A stretch of 60,806 nucleotides of DNA, taken from NCBI RefSeq assembly GCF_023895975.1, contig NZ_JALBWM010000017.1:1-60806 (forward strand), in the 5' to 3' direction. The notes beneath the pieces are model-generated. The model made no database searches and was not told the DNA's origin. It saw nothing but the letters and a program-made list of their open reading frames with translations. Shown in pieces: positions 45,452 through 55,668 of the stretch (positions are counted from its first letter, which is position 1; every line of letters begins with the position of its first letter). The translations under genes were made by a program, and so were the position numbers. The DNA is from Microbulbifer okhotskensis. GTDB taxonomy: Bacteria; Pseudomonadota; Gammaproteobacteria; Pseudomonadales; Cellvibrionaceae.

Positions 45452-46315
45452 TCAGGAAGAGGACTTAACCTGCGCGGCAACTTCTGCTGCGAAATCCACC
45501 TCTTCCTTCTCAATACCTTCACCCACTTCGTAGCGAGTAAAGGAAACCACATCGGCACCGGCATCTTTAACCAGTTTACCAATGCTAACATCCGGGTTTT
45601 TAACAAACGGCTGCTCTACCAAACTGTTCTCTTTCAGGAACTTCTTGATACGACCACCCATCATTTTCTCAACGATCTCGGCTGGCTTGCCTTCCATATC
45701 CGGTTGAGCTTTGATGATATCCTTTTCTTTTTCCAGGACATCAGCAGCCATATCTTCAGGCTTGTTTACCTGAGGGTTAACGGCAGTAACATGCATGGCT
45801 ACATCTTTAGCCAGCTCAACGTCACCACCGCTCAAGGCTACAAGAGCAGCAATACGGTTGTTGGAGTGAACGTAAGCACCCACAACCGGTGCTTCAACCA
45901 ATTCAATACGACGTACGCCGATATTTTCGCCAATTTTCTGCACCAGAGCTTCGCGAGCAGTTTCCAGCTCACCCTCCATCAGGGCTGCAACGTCCTGCTG
46001 GCGATCAGCGAAAGCCTTTTCTACAACTTTACCAACAAATGCCTGGAAATTTTCATCACGAGCAACGAAGTCGGTCTCGGAGTTCACTTCAATTAGAACG
46101 CCGTAACTGCCATCTTCCGCCACTTTAGCGGCAACAACACCATCAGCAGCGGTGCGGCCCGCTTTCTTGGCAGCCTTCAGGCCAGAGGCTTTGCGCAAAT
46201 CTTCAATCGCTTTTTCGATATCGCCATCTGCCTCAGTCAGAGCTTTCTTACACTCCATCATCGGCAGGGCAGTGCGTTCGCGCAGTTCTTTTACCATAGA
46301 CGCAGTAATCGCCAT
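45452..46315 (-). CDS. tsf: Translation elongation factor Ts
   Basis: Exchanges GDP for GTP on EF-Tu. 287 residues (E. coli 283). Begins [20 protein letters not shown] and contains [20 protein letters not shown], the classic UBA-like start, and [17 protein letters not shown]. Downstream of rpsB across a 113-base gap holding the hairpin-plus-T attenuator. Confidence 0.98.
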   Translation of the reverse strand: MAITASMVKELRERTALPMMECKKALTEADGDIEKAIEDLRKASGLKAAKKAGRTAADGVVAAKVAEDGSYGVLIEVNSETDFVARDENFQAFVGKVVEKAFADRQQDVAALMEGELETAREALVQKIGENIGVRRIELVEAPVVGAYVHSNNRIAALVALSGGDVELAKDVAMHVTAVNPQVNKPEDMAADVLEKEKDIIKAQPDMEGKPAEIVEKMMGGRIKKFLKENSLVEQPFVKNPDVSIGKLVKDAGADVVSFTRYEVGEGIEKEEVDFAAEVAAQVKSSS

Positions 46316-46350
46316 GATTCAATCCTCGGGGTTCGGTCACTATAAATTAG

Positions 46351-46382
46351 AAAAAAGGGGCCGTAATTCGGGCCCCTTTTTT
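46351..46382 (-). terminator. Attenuator/terminator between rpsB and tsf
   Basis: AAAAAAGGGGCC (46351-46362) pairs with GGCCCCTTTTTT (46371-46382), loop 8 bases. It is symmetric and has a run of six T on the minus strand. It would reduce read-through from rpsB to tsf, as known from rpsB-tsf operons in related bacteria. Confidence 0.85.
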
Positions 46383-46428
46383 AGTTCGTAATGTAACGCT
46401 ACTCGGTTACACCACTTCGCCCTGCAAC

Positions 46429-47175
46429 TTACTCTGCAGCGGCTTCGTCATCGTTAGCTTCGACGTACTCGTCTTTTGCCACTGCGTTACCCGCTTCTGC
46501 GGCGCCGGCAAGTACTGCGTCGGCTACAGCAGTGGTGTACAGCTTAATCGCGCGGATAGCATCATCGTTACCCGGGATTACGTAGTCAACACCAACCGGA
46601 TCACTATTGGTGTCAACAATTCCGATTACGGGGATACCCAGCTTGTTCGCTTCCTGGATGGCGATGCGCTCGTGCTCAACGTCGATCACGAAGATCGCGT
46701 CAGGCAGGCCACCCATATTTTTAATACCACCGATGGAGCGCTCGAGCTTCTCCATGGAGCGAGTGCGCATCAGAGCTTCTTTTTTGGTCAGCTTTTCGAA
46801 AGTACCGTCTTGGGACTGACCTTCCAGCTCACGAAAACGCTTGATGGACGCGCGGATAGTTTTGTAGTTGGTGAGCATGCCACCTAACCAGCGGTTGCTG
46901 ACGTAGGGCTGACCACAACGCTCCGCCTGCTCTTTGATAGATTTTTGAGCGGCGCGCTTGGTGCCGACAAACATAATCTTCTTTTTCTGAGCAGTCATCC
47001 CCTTGATTATCTGCAGGGCTTCATTGAAAGCCGGTACAGTGTGCTCCAAGTTGATGATGTGGATCTTGTTGCGGGCACCAAAGATGAATTGACCCATCTT
47101 CGGGTTCCAGTAGCGAGTCTGGTGACCAAAGTGAACTCCAGCTTGCAGCATATCGCGCATACTTACTTGCGGCAT
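46429..47175 (-). CDS. rpsB: 30S ribosomal protein S2
   Basis: 248 residues. [20 protein letters not shown] is the invariant start and [19 protein letters not shown] follows. The C-terminal tail is acidic ([10 protein letters not shown]). S2 represses its own operon by binding the leader RNA in gammaproteobacteria. It is the first gene of the superoperon that ends at rnhB. Confidence 0.98.
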   Translation of the reverse strand: MPQVSMRDMLQAGVHFGHQTRYWNPKMGQFIFGARNKIHIINLEHTVPAFNEALQIIKGMTAQKKKIMFVGTKRAAQKSIKEQAERCGQPYVSNRWLGGMLTNYKTIRASIKRFRELEGQSQDGTFEKLTKKEALMRTRSMEKLERSIGGIKNMGGLPDAIFVIDVEHERIAIQEANKLGIPVIGIVDTNSDPVGVDYVIPGNDDAIRAIKLYTTAVADAVLAGAAEAGNAVAKDEYVEANDDEAAAE

Positions 47176-47300
47176 AATAAACCTCTATATAGTACGGGTT
47201 AGTCCTCCACATATCCCATGCGTCAACTCTTTGCAGAGCACCCAGACCCATGTGCCGATACGTGTGCGGCATTTACTCGCCCAGGGAGCATCCCCAGGCG
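47176..47300 (-). ncRNA. rpsB leader RNA (probable S2-binding autoregulatory element)
   Basis: The leader lies between the promoter and the rpsB ATG. It can fold into a stem with CTCTGCAAAGAG and a longer pairing between GGGT (about 47245) and ACCC (about 47195), with AGGAC and CTATATAGAGGT near the start. Such leaders are conserved upstream of rpsB in gammaproteobacteria and bind S2 for feedback. I identify it from position and fold, not by a covariance search. Confidence 0.5.
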
Positions 47301-47335
47301 GCGCGCTTTATACCACAACGACGCCCCAGAGTGAA
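47301..47335 (-). promoter_or_regulatory. rpsB promoter with extended -10 and GC-rich discriminator
   Basis: On the minus strand: TTCACT (47330-47335), 17-base spacer, then TGTGG before TATAAA (47307-47312) and GCGCGC directly after it (47301-47306). The extended -10 and the GC-rich discriminator are typical of rpsB promoters and of stringent control by ppGpp. Confidence 0.75.
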
Positions 47336-47502
47336 GGATCGGCGCTAATTTCGCGCAAACAGCGGCGCCGAGACACTACTGCTGAAATACCTAATTCACC
47401 CACTTGCCCATACCGGCAAAGTGTGTCCTGGCGCCCGCAATCCGCTACAATGGCACGCCGAGTAGGCGTGACCCGCCTTTAATTTAGAAACAAAGGATAC
47501 GC

Positions 47503-48273
47503 ATGACCTCAGCCATTAAGACCCCAGAACAAATTGCCAAAATGCGCATCGCAGGGCGCCTCGCCGCAGAAGTGCTGGAGATGATCGGCGAGTATGTCGT
47601 TCCGGGGGTCACCACCGAAGAACTGGATCGACGCTGCCATGACCATATCGTCAATGTACAAAAAGCGATTCCGGCCTGCCTCGGTTACCGAGGCTTTCCC
47701 AAATCGATCTGTACTTCCGTCAACGAAGTGGTCTGCCACGGCATCCCTTCTGACAACAAGATTCTCAAAAAGGGTGACATCATCAATATCGATGTCACCG
47801 TTATCAAAGATGGCTGGTATGGCGATACCAGCAAAATGTACTTTGTGGGCAAACCGGCCGCACACGCAGAACGCCTGGTGAAGATCACCCAGGAGTGCAT
47901 GTACAAAGCCATAGAGATTGTACGCCCCGGGACTACACTCGGCGATATCGGCCATGTGATTCAGCAGCACGCCGAGAAAAACTATTACTCAGTGGTTCGC
48001 GACTTTTGCGGCCACGGTATCGGCGATGTATTCCATGAAGACCCCCAGATCCTTCACTACGGTCAGCCGGGCACAGGGGCGGCTCTGGAGGAGGGAATGA
48101 CCTTTACTATCGAGCCGATGATCAACGCAGGTAAAGCGGCCACCCGAGTACTGGGTGATGACTGGACGGCGGTAACCAAGGATCGTCGCCTCTCCGCTCA
48201 GTGGGAACACACGATGGCCGTGACCAGTGATGGCGTGGAAGTGCTCACCGCGCGTAGTGAAGAAAACTTCTAA
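47503..48273 (+). CDS. map: Methionine aminopeptidase, type I
   Basis: Removes the initiator methionine. 256 residues. Metal ligands lie in INIDVTVIKDGWYGDTSKMY (two Asp), RDFCGHGIGDVFHEDPQIL (His), EGMTFTIEPMI (Glu) and SAQWEHTMAVT (Glu). It diverges from rpsB, as in most gammaproteobacteria; a purine-rich AAGGA lies before the ATG. Confidence 0.98.
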   Translation: MTSAIKTPEQIAKMRIAGRLAAEVLEMIGEYVVPGVTTEELDRRCHDHIVNVQKAIPACLGYRGFPKSICTSVNEVVCHGIPSDNKILKKGDIINIDVTVIKDGWYGDTSKMYFVGKPAAHAERLVKITQECMYKAIEIVRPGTTLGDIGHVIQQHAEKNYYSVVRDFCGHGIGDVFHEDPQILHYGQPGTGAALEEGMTFTIEPMINAGKAATRVLGDDWTAVTKDRRLSAQWEHTMAVTSDGVEVLTARSEENF

Positions 48274-48400
48274 CCGGAAGAGGGGCGCTGCAATGGGCGG
48301 AACAGGTCGCAGGCAGCGCTCGATTCAACTTACTCCAGTGTGATCAGAACAAAAACCCCTGCATACCTTATGCTGGGGGGCACAGCCAAACGGACTCCCC

Positions 48401-51112
48401 ATGCAGCCGCTCAGCATCCCCTATTTTGAACGCCCCTTATTTTTCTTCGATCAATCCCGGTTCCGCAGGGACTTAAACTCCGGCATTAAACCGACACTTG
48501 AGATTTTCAAAGATGCAGTCGGCGCAGCTGAGCACCAGATGGCTGAACGCTTCCGCGAGGGCGAAGATGTTGTCACTCTTGTGCATGAGCGCGCCCTGTT
48601 TGTGGACTGTCTATTGCACTATGCCTGGCACCAGTTTGAATGGCGTAAGGGTATTGGTCTCATGGCAGTAGGAGGATACGGGCGCAGCGAGCTACACCCC
48701 CACTCGGATATCGACCTACTGATTCTCACCAGCGGCCGAGCAGCTGTAGACACTATCGACAATATTGAACGACTGGTAGCATTTTTGTGGGACCTGGGGC
48801 TGGACATCGGCCACTCGGTACGCAGTATCGAGGACTGCCTGGACCTGGCAGCCAAAGATATCACGGTCGCCACTAATCTCACCGAGTCCCGCACTATCGT
48901 TGGCGACAGCACAGTGAGCGAGCAACTAACTGCGCTTATGGACAGTAAAAAACTGTGGCCCACCACAGATTTTTTCAAGGCCAAACTGGCAGAACAAAAA
49001 GAACGGCACAGCAACCAGCAAGCTGCGGAATATATTCTCGAGCCCAACATTAAGAATTCTCCCGGCGGTCTGCGCGATATCCAGACCATTGCCTGGGTGG
49101 CCAAGTACTTCTTTCAAGTCCGAACTTTGAAACAACTCCAGGGCAAAGCATTTTTTACGGAGGAAGAGTTCGCCATACTTCAATCTGGCGAGACCTTCCT
49201 GTGGCGAGTACGCTACGGCCTACACCTCCTAGCTGGTCGCGCGGAAGAGCGATTACTGTTCGACTATCAGAGAGAGCTGGCCAAGCAATTCGGCTATGTC
49301 GACAGTGACACCCAGCTTGCTGTCGAGCAGTTTATGCACAACTACTACCGCACCGTTATGGCCTTGCAGGAACTCAATGATGTACTTCTGCAGTATCTGG
49401 GCGAGGCCATTCTACAGCGCGACGGAAACCAGGTTGTCACACCTCTGAATGAGCGGTTCCAGCTGCGCGATGGCACCATTGAGGTCACCCAAGCACAGGT
49501 CTTCAACGAACAGCCCTCGGCACTGCTGGAGATTTTTGTGTTGATGGCCAACCACCCTGAAATCACCGGAGTGCGAGCCTCCACAATTCGTCTGATTCGC
49601 GAACACCGACATTTGATCGACGACCAGTTTCGTACCGATGAAAAGAACACCCAGCTATTTATACAGCTGCTCCGCTCTCCGCGCGGCCTGTCCACCCAAT
49701 TATCTCGAATGACCCGCTATCGCATTCTCGGACGCTACCTACCAGAGTTTGGAAAGGTCACTGGACAGATGCAACACGACCTGTTCCATATCTACACGGT
49801 GGATGCTCACACCTTGCAAGTGGTGCGCAATATGCGCAGCTTCCGCAGCCCCGAGGCGCGGGAAAAATTTCCGATCGCGGCAGACATACTCGAACGCCTG
49901 CGCCAACCTGAGCTTCTGTATATTGCCGGCCTTTACCACGATATAGCCAAGGGGCGCGGCGGGGATCACTCAAAGCTGGGGATCGTGGATGCTGCTGAGT
50001 TCTGTCAGCGCCATCAGTTGCCCGCCCGTGATCGCCGCTTGGTCTGCTGGCTGGTGGAAAAGCACCTCCTTATGAGCCAGGTCTCGCAAAAACAGGACAT
50101 CAGCGACCCAGAAGTCGTACACGCATTCGCTCGCGAGATGGGCGATCGCGAGCATCTGGATTACCTCTACGCACTCACGGTGGCCGATATCAACGCTACC
50201 AATCCGGAACTGTGGAATAGCTGGCGCGCAAGCCTGATGCGCCAACTCTACCAAGCTACGCAGCACGCCCTGCGCCGCGGCCTCGAAAACCCTATCGATC
50301 GCGAAGAAATTATCGAGGAAACCCGCAGCCTGGCACTGGATAAACTGAAAACTATGGGCCTTCCCGGTACCTCCGTGAAGAATATCTGGGCACAAATGGG
50401 GGAAGACTATTTTGTCCGTGAAACTGCCGACAATATCACCTGGCACACTTCTGCAATCCACGAGCTGCATAGCAACATCGATACCGCGCAAAATGACACT
50501 CTGGTTTTAACGCGGAATTCAGGCCCCGGCGAACACGATGGTGCAACTCAGGTATTTGTCTATACCCCGGACCGAGCCAATGTCTTTGCCGCAGCGGTCA
50601 CCGGCCTGGATATGCTCAACCTCAGCGTGCACGACGCGCGCTTGTACAACTCCGCTTCGGGATACACGCTGGATACCTTTTACGTTCTCGACGAAGCGGG
50701 CCAACCCCTATTGGATGAGCCCCAGCGCCTAGCCCAAATCCGCGATACCCTGCGACAGGAGTTAGCCCTGGTTGAGGACTACTCAAAAGTCATTCAACGG
50801 CGCACCCCACGGCGCTTGAAAATGTTTGAACTCAAGAGCCGAGCCCACCTCTCCACCGAACCCGGCGACCACTACAGCACCCTTGAAATCACCAGTGCTG
50901 ACAGACCCGGATTACTGGCGCGTATCGCGCGGATCTTTATTACCCACAATCTATGCCTGCACAATGCAAAAATTTCCACACTCGGCGAACGGGTCGAGGA
51001 TACCTTCCATATCACCGATGCCGAAGGGGCTCCCCTTGACAACAGCGAGGTCAATCGCACGCTTGAAAAAGCCATCTGCCTGGAGCTGAACAACCAGGAC
51101 GAACAAACCTAA
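48401..51112 (+). CDS. glnD: [Protein-PII] uridylyltransferase/uridylyl-removing enzyme GlnD
   Basis: Senses glutamine and sets the PII uridylylation state that governs nitrogen assimilation. 903 residues (E. coli 890). The nucleotidyltransferase motif GGYGRSELHPHSDID is at 91-105. The HD-domain motif YHDIAKGRGGDHS centres on His513-Asp514. Two C-terminal ACT domains bind glutamine (EITSADRPGLLARIARIF in the second). 28 bases separate it from dapC. Confidence 0.98.
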   Translation: MQPLSIPYFERPLFFFDQSRFRRDLNSGIKPTLEIFKDAVGAAEHQMAERFREGEDVVTLVHERALFVDCLLHYAWHQFEWRKGIGLMAVGGYGRSELHPHSDIDLLILTSGRAAVDTIDNIERLVAFLWDLGLDIGHSVRSIEDCLDLAAKDITVATNLTESRTIVGDSTVSEQLTALMDSKKLWPTTDFFKAKLAEQKERHSNQQAAEYILEPNIKNSPGGLRDIQTIAWVAKYFFQVRTLKQLQGKAFFTEEEFAILQSGETFLWRVRYGLHLLAGRAEERLLFDYQRELAKQFGYVDSDTQLAVEQFMHNYYRTVMALQELNDVLLQYLGEAILQRDGNQVVTPLNERFQLRDGTIEVTQAQVFNEQPSALLEIFVLMANHPEITGVRASTIRLIREHRHLIDDQFRTDEKNTQLFIQLLRSPRGLSTQLSRMTRYRILGRYLPEFGKVTGQMQHDLFHIYTVDAHTLQVVRNMRSFRSPEAREKFPIAADILERLRQPELLYIAGLYHDIAKGRGGDHSKLGIVDAAEFCQRHQLPARDRRLVCWLVEKHLLMSQVSQKQDISDPEVVHAFAREMGDREHLDYLYALTVADINATNPELWNSWRASLMRQLYQATQHALRRGLENPIDREEIIEETRSLALDKLKTMGLPGTSVKNIWAQMGEDYFVRETADNITWHTSAIHELHSNIDTAQNDTLVLTRNSGPGEHDGATQVFVYTPDRANVFAAAVTGLDMLNLSVHDARLYNSASGYTLDTFYVLDEAGQPLLDEPQRLAQIRDTLRQELALVEDYSKVIQRRTPRRLKMFELKSRAHLSTEPGDHYSTLEITSADRPGLLARIARIFITHNLCLHNAKISTLGERVEDTFHITDAEGAPLDNSEVNRTLEKAICLELNNQDEQT

Positions 51113-51140
51113 GACCACGAACAAAGGCCCGGTTATCACC

Positions 51141-52313
51141 ATGAATCCAAATCTGGAACAGCTGCAACCCTATCCTTTTACCAAGCTGCAAACTCTCAAA
51201 GAGGGACTGCAGACGGTAGATAAACCCCATATTGCGCTATCCATTGGTGAACCCAAACACGCGCCACCCGAGTTCGTAAGCTCAGAAATCACCCAGCACC
51301 TGGACAAACTCACCGCCTACCCGCTCACAAAAGGCATAGAGCCCCTGCGCCAAACTATTGCGAGCTGGCTATGCCAGCGCTTTCAACTTACTCAAGTCGA
51401 TGCCGACACCCAGGTACTGCCGGTGAATGGGACTCGCGAGGCGCTGTTTGCCTTCGCCCAAGCGACGGTATCACCGGGCAGTAAGGTCCTGATGCCAAAT
51501 CCTTTCTACCAGATTTATGAAGGCGCGGCACTGCTCGCCGGGGCGCAGCCGCACTTCATCAATTGCGTCGCAGCCAACGACTTTAAACCAGACTTCGCCT
51601 CAGTCCCGAGTTCGGTATGGCAGCAGTGTGAACTCCTATATATCTGTTCGCCGGGCAACCCCACAGGCGCCCTCTTGCACACAGACGACCTCAAACAACT
51701 GATTAAATTGGCGGATCGCTATAATTTCAACATCGCCTCTGACGAGTGTTACTCAGAACTGTACTTCGATGAAACATCGCCCCCGCTGGGCCTCTTGCAA
51801 GCCTGCGAGGAAATTGGCCGAACGGACTATCGCCGCTGCGTCGTATTCCACAGCCTCTCAAAGCGCTCGAACCTACCCGGCCTGCGCTCCGGTTTTGTTG
51901 CTGGGGATAGCGAGCTGCTGCAGAGATTTTTGCTCTATAGAACCTATCACGGCTGTGCAATGCCGCTGCCAACTCAGTACGCCTCTATCGCAGCCTGGCA
52001 AGACGAAAACCATGTTCAGAAAAACCGCGCGCTCTATCGGGAGAAGTTTTCCTCTGTTCTTGAGATTCTCAACGGCTGCCTTGAAGTCCAGCAACCGCAG
52101 GCGAGTTTCTATTTGTGGCCCAGAGTTGATGATGGTGAGCGTTTTGCCAAAGCGTTGTTTCAAGAGCAAAATATCACCGTACTTCCAGGCGCATTTCTCG
52201 CCCGTGATAACACAGGCTTAAACCCCGGACGCGCATATGTGCGAATAGCACTGGTAGCAACACTGCAAGAATGCCTTGATGCCGCACGACGTATCAGCGC
52301 TTTTTGCAGATAA
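51141..52313 (+). CDS. dapC: N-succinyldiaminopimelate aminotransferase DapC
   Basis: Pyridoxal-phosphate aminotransferase, fold type I, 390 residues. It converts N-succinyl-2-amino-6-ketopimelate to the diaminopimelate derivative with glutamate. Cofactor Lys241 in HSLSKRSNLPGLRSGF; SPGNPTGALLH and SDECYSELYF are the other core motifs. Assignment as DapC comes from family type and position between glnD and dapD. Related class members also act on N-acetylornithine. Confidence 0.9.
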   Translation: MNPNLEQLQPYPFTKLQTLKEGLQTVDKPHIALSIGEPKHAPPEFVSSEITQHLDKLTAYPLTKGIEPLRQTIASWLCQRFQLTQVDADTQVLPVNGTREALFAFAQATVSPGSKVLMPNPFYQIYEGAALLAGAQPHFINCVAANDFKPDFASVPSSVWQQCELLYICSPGNPTGALLHTDDLKQLIKLADRYNFNIASDECYSELYFDETSPPLGLLQACEEIGRTDYRRCVVFHSLSKRSNLPGLRSGFVAGDSELLQRFLLYRTYHGCAMPLPTQYASIAAWQDENHVQKNRALYREKFSSVLEILNGCLEVQQPQASFYLWPRVDDGERFAKALFQEQNITVLPGAFLARDNTGLNPGRAYVRIALVATLQECLDAARRISAFCR

Positions 52314-52368
52314 ACCTCACTCACGACTCGGGAACCGATTGAAATCCCATCCCAGGCAACCCTTAAAA

Positions 52369-53037
52369 ATGGCAGTAAAGAATCTACTTAAACAAGAGCG
52401 CGTAAGTTATATCTTGGAGCGCCTGGAAGAACTCTACTCAGTAACCCCCATTCCTCTGGACCACAAAGACACCTACACCCTACTGGTTGCAGTTCTCCTT
52501 TCGGCCCAGTGCACCGATGAGAGGGTCAATCAGATCACCCCGGCCCTCTGGCAACTGGCGGACAACCCCCAGGATATGGCACAGGTCCCGGTAGACAAAA
52601 TTCAACAGGTTATTCGCCCCTGCGGCCTCTCTCCGCAAAAATCAAAAGCGATCAGCCAACTTTCACAAATCCTGATCAACGAGTACCACGGCCAAGTGCC
52701 AGAAAATATGGCCGCCCTGGAAACTTTGCCCGGCGTCGGACACAAAACCGCCAGCGTGGTAATGTCTCAAGCTTTTGGGCACCCGGCATTTCCCGTAGAC
52801 ACACACATACACCGGCTGGCTCAGCGCTGGGGCCTGAGCAGCGGTAAAAATGTTACTCAAACTGAAAAAGACCTGAAACGGCTTTTCCCAAGGGACAAGT
52901 GGAATAAATTACACCTGCAGATTATTTTCTATGGCCGCGAGTTTTGCTCGGCACGAGGTTGTGATGGCACTGTCTGTGAGATCTGCACCACCTGCTATCC
53001 CAATCGTAAAAACCCCAAAAAAACCAAAAAGGCATAA
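52369..53037 (+). CDS. nth: Endonuclease III-family DNA glycosylase
   Basis: Excises oxidised pyrimidines. 222 residues from the ATG at 52369; the frame extends back to 52276, overlapping dapC, without support. HhH motif LPGVGHKTASVV with catalytic Lys126, and VDTHIHRL with catalytic Asp144. The C-terminal cysteines are 193, 198, 203, 206 and 209, not the C-X6-C-X2-C-X5-C of E. coli Nth, so the iron-sulfur loop is a variant type. Lies between dapC and the ArsC-like gene. Confidence 0.93.
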   Translation: MAVKNLLKQERVSYILERLEELYSVTPIPLDHKDTYTLLVAVLLSAQCTDERVNQITPALWQLADNPQDMAQVPVDKIQQVIRPCGLSPQKSKAISQLSQILINEYHGQVPENMAALETLPGVGHKTASVVMSQAFGHPAFPVDTHIHRLAQRWGLSSGKNVTQTEKDLKRLFPRDKWNKLHLQIIFYGREFCSARGCDGTVCEICTTCYPNRKNPKKTKKA

Positions 53038-53039
53038 CC

Positions 53040-53393
53040 GTGATTACTCTGTACGGCATTAAAAATTGCGACACCGTAAAAAAAGCCCGCAAATGGCTGG
53101 AGAACAATGGGGTCGACTATCGCTTCCACGACTTTCGCGCAGATGGCATGTCAGATGTCCCCCTACAAACCTGGCTGGAGACGTTTGGCTGGCAAGAAGT
53201 GCTTAACCGCCGCTCAACCAGCTGGCGCGCATTGAGCGATACGCAAAAAAGTGAAATGGACAATGACCTTGCTCTTGAACTTGCCAACACAACGCCAACA
53301 TTGATTAAGCGCCCGGTCACAACAACCGCTACCAACACCCTGCTCGGCTTTAAAGAAGCTGCCTTTGAACAATTAAAAAGCCCGTCGAATTAG
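53040..53393 (+). CDS. yffB: ArsC/Spx-family reductase-like protein
   Basis: 117 residues, thioredoxin fold of the ArsC family (MITLYGIKNCDTVKKARKWL). Only one cysteine, Cys10, at the active-site position. GTG start two bases after the nth stop. A homologue of this gene lies near dapD in Pseudomonas and other gammaproteobacteria. Biochemical role unproven; arsenate reduction is unlikely to be its job here. Confidence 0.9.
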   Translation: MITLYGIKNCDTVKKARKWLENNGVDYRFHDFRADGMSDVPLQTWLETFGWQEVLNRRSTSWRALSDTQKSEMDNDLALELANTTPTLIKRPVTTTATNTLLGFKEAAFEQLKSPSN

Positions 53394-53405
53394 GAGATAA
53401 CCACT

Positions 53406-54437
53406 ATGAGCAATATCTATAGCATCGGTTTTGGTATTGGCACCTGTAACAGCAAAGGTGATTGGCTGGAAGTCTACTATCCCAAACCCCTATTCCAGCC
53501 AAGCACTGAAGTCGCGAATGCAGTTACAGAGACTCTGGGTGTTACCGAGGGCAATCACAGCCTGCCACTGGACTCCACGCAACTGCACAAATTGGCCGAT
53601 GCCCTTCACGGAGCGGGAGCGGCAGACCAAGCAGAAATCTTGCAGCAGCTCTCCAACACACAGAGACCTCTCGCCGTGGTTATCCTGGGTACAGATGATG
53701 CGCCGCAGACAGTACCCGAGGCCTACCTGAAACTGCACCTCCTTTCCCACCGCCTGGTCAAACCCCACGAAACCAAGCTGGATGGCATCTTTGGTAAACT
53801 GGTCAATGTTGCTTGGACCAACCAGGGAGCCATCGACCTCGAAGAGCTCCCTCAACGCCAGCTTGAAGCACGCCTTAAAGGCGAACACCTGGACGTCTCC
53901 TGCGTCGACAAATTCCCCAAAATGACCAACTACGTAGTGCCTACCGGGGTTCGTATTGCCCACACTGCACGTGTGCGCCTGGGCGCCTACCTCGGTGAAG
54001 GCACCACTATCATGCACGAGGGCTTCGTCAACTTTAATGCGGGCGCCCAAGGGCCCGGCATGATTGAAGGGCGTATTTCTGCAGGCGTTTTTGTCGGCGC
54101 TGGTTCCGACCTCGGCGGCAGCAGCTCCACCATGGGCACCCTCTCCGGTGGCGGCAATATTGTGATCTCCGTCGGCGACAACTGCCTACTCGGTGCCAAT
54201 GCCGGTGTCGGTATCCCCCTCGGCGATCGCTGCACCGTAGAAGCGGGACTTTATATCACTGCCGGTACCAAGGTGGCGCTACTGGATGACAGTGGCAAAC
54301 TGGTAGAGCACATCAAGGCACGGGAGCTGGCCGGTAAATCCGACCTACTATTCCGCCGCAACTCCACCAATGGCGCTGTTGAGTGCTTGACCAATAAGAG
54401 TGCTATCGAACTCAACGAAGCTCTTCACAGCAATTGA
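53406..54437 (+). CDS. dapD: 2,3,4,5-tetrahydropyridine-2,6-dicarboxylate N-succinyltransferase (long type)
   Basis: Succinylates the cyclic intermediate in diaminopimelate synthesis. 343 residues, the long form found in Pseudomonas and relatives, against 274 in E. coli. A unique N-terminal half is followed by the hexapeptide beta-helix with GEGTTIMHEGFVNFNAGAQ and FVGAGSDLGGSSSTMGTLSG. Spaced 13 bases after the ArsC-like gene. Confidence 0.96.
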   Translation: MSNIYSIGFGIGTCNSKGDWLEVYYPKPLFQPSTEVANAVTETLGVTEGNHSLPLDSTQLHKLADALHGAGAADQAEILQQLSNTQRPLAVVILGTDDAPQTVPEAYLKLHLLSHRLVKPHETKLDGIFGKLVNVAWTNQGAIDLEELPQRQLEARLKGEHLDVSCVDKFPKMTNYVVPTGVRIAHTARVRLGAYLGEGTTIMHEGFVNFNAGAQGPGMIEGRISAGVFVGAGSDLGGSSSTMGTLSGGGNIVISVGDNCLLGANAGVGIPLGDRCTVEAGLYITAGTKVALLDDSGKLVEHIKARELAGKSDLLFRRNSTNGAVECLTNKSAIELNEALHSN

Positions 54438-54447
54438 TGTCTAGTTC

Positions 54448-54467
54448 TGCGGGGCGCAAGCCCCGCA
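54448..54467 (+). other. Hairpin after dapD
   Basis: TGCGGGGC (54448-54455), loop GCAA, GCCCCGCA (54460-54467). A perfect 8-base stem with a GNRA tetraloop, 11 bases past the dapD stop. No T-run follows (TGGCTACC), so it is a stabiliser rather than a terminator. Confidence 0.55.
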
Positions 54468-54534
54468 TGGCTACCCCTTACCTCAGCAAACACTTCCCCG
54501 CACGACTCACCCACCCAATACAAGGAAAGCCCCC

Positions 54535-55668
54535 GTGACTCCCACACTCCAACTTGCCTTTGACTTGATTCGCCGCCGATCTATCACTCCTGAAGATGCA
54601 GGCTGCATGGACCTGATGACCCAACGCCTGGAAAAAATAGGGTTCCAAATGACAAAGCTGCGCCGGGGAGACACCGATAATTTCTGGGCTGTGCGCAATG
54701 GGGCCAGCCAAGGCCCCCTGTTAGCCTTTGCTGGCCACACCGATGTCGTTCCCACTGGCCCCGAAGAAAACTGGAGCTACCCACCGTTCACACCAGAGAT
54801 TCGCGACGGATTCCTGTATGGACGCGGCGCTGCGGACATGAAGGGATCACTGGCAGCCATGGTGGTAGCTTGCGAGGAATTTATTGCAGCAAATCCCAAC
54901 CACAGCGGGCGCATAGCATTTCTGATCACCAGCGACGAAGAGGGGCCGGCAACCAACGGCACTGTCAAAGTGGTTGAATGGCTTGAGGAGCAGGGTGAGA
55001 AAATCGACTGCTGTATTGTCGGTGAACCTTCCAGCAGTGATCGCGTCGGCGATGTCATCAAAAACGGGCGCAGGGGTTCCCTGGGTTTAGAGCTAAAAAT
55101 TCTCGGCATTCAGGGCCATGTGGCCTACCCACACCTAGCAGAAAACCCAATACACACACTCGCCCCAGCGCTTTCGGCGCTCGCCGCCGAAGAGTGGGAT
55201 CAGGGAAACCAGTCCTTCCCCGCGACCAGCTTCCAGGTTTCCAATATCAATGGAGGCACAGGCGCAACCAATGTTATCCCAGGTGAGGTTGAGGTATTGT
55301 GCAACTGGCGCTTTTCAACCGAATTAACAGCCGGAGATCTGGAGACCAGAGCCCGTGCAATTCTGGACAAACACAACCTCAGGTACCAAGCGAATTTTAA
55401 ATTATCCGGATTGCCCTTTCTCACCGCCGAGGGGCCCCTGGTTCAGGCAACCCAGCAGGCGATTCTTAGAATCACCGGGGAAAAAACGGAGCTTTCGACC
55501 GCCGGGGGTACTTCCGATGGCCGTTTTATCGCACCGACTGGAGCGCAAGTCGTAGAACTGGGACCCGTAAATGCCACCATCCACAAAGTGGATGAGAGGG
55601 TCAAAGCCGATCATCTGGATCTGCTTAAAGATATTTATCGAGAAGTACTAGGGGAACTACTTACCTAA
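54535..55668 (+). CDS. dapE: Succinyl-diaminopimelate desuccinylase DapE
   Basis: Zinc aminoacylase that removes succinate to give LL-diaminopimelate. 377 residues. Metal ligands in [13 protein letters not shown] (His68, Asp70), GRGAADMKG (Asp) and TSDEEGP (Glu pair), and the final His in [13 protein letters not shown] start at 54535 with AAGGAAA nine bases upstream. With dapC and dapD it completes the succinylase pathway. Confidence 0.97.
   Translation: MTPTLQLAFDLIRRRSITPEDAGCMDLMTQRLEKIGFQMTKLRRGDTDNFWAVRNGASQGPLLAFAGHTDVVPTGPEENWSYPPFTPEIRDGFLYGRGAADMKGSLAAMVVACEEFIAANPNHSGRIAFLITSDEEGPATNGTVKVVEWLEEQGEKIDCCIVGEPSSSDRVGDVIKNGRRGSLGLELKILGIQGHVAYPHLAENPIHTLAPALSALAAEEWDQGNQSFPATSFQVSNINGGTGATNVIPGEVEVLCNWRFSTELTAGDLETRARAILDKHNLRYQANFKLSGLPFLTAEGPLVQATQQAILRITGEKTELSTAGGTSDGRFIAPTGAQVVELGPVNATIHKVDERVKADHLDLLKDIYREVLGELLT

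Larger units (their letters stand above)
47176..47502. other. 327-base divergent regulatory gap between rpsB and map
   Basis: Holds the rpsB promoter and leader (listed separately) and the map promoter region. For map, a TACAAT at 47446-47451 is a plausible -10, but I see no good -35. The minus-strand leader is long, about 125 bases. Confidence 0.6.

Noticed and set aside
48619..49104. 161-codon minus-strand frame in glnD
   Set aside because: Antisense shadow of the GlnD nucleotidyltransferase region.
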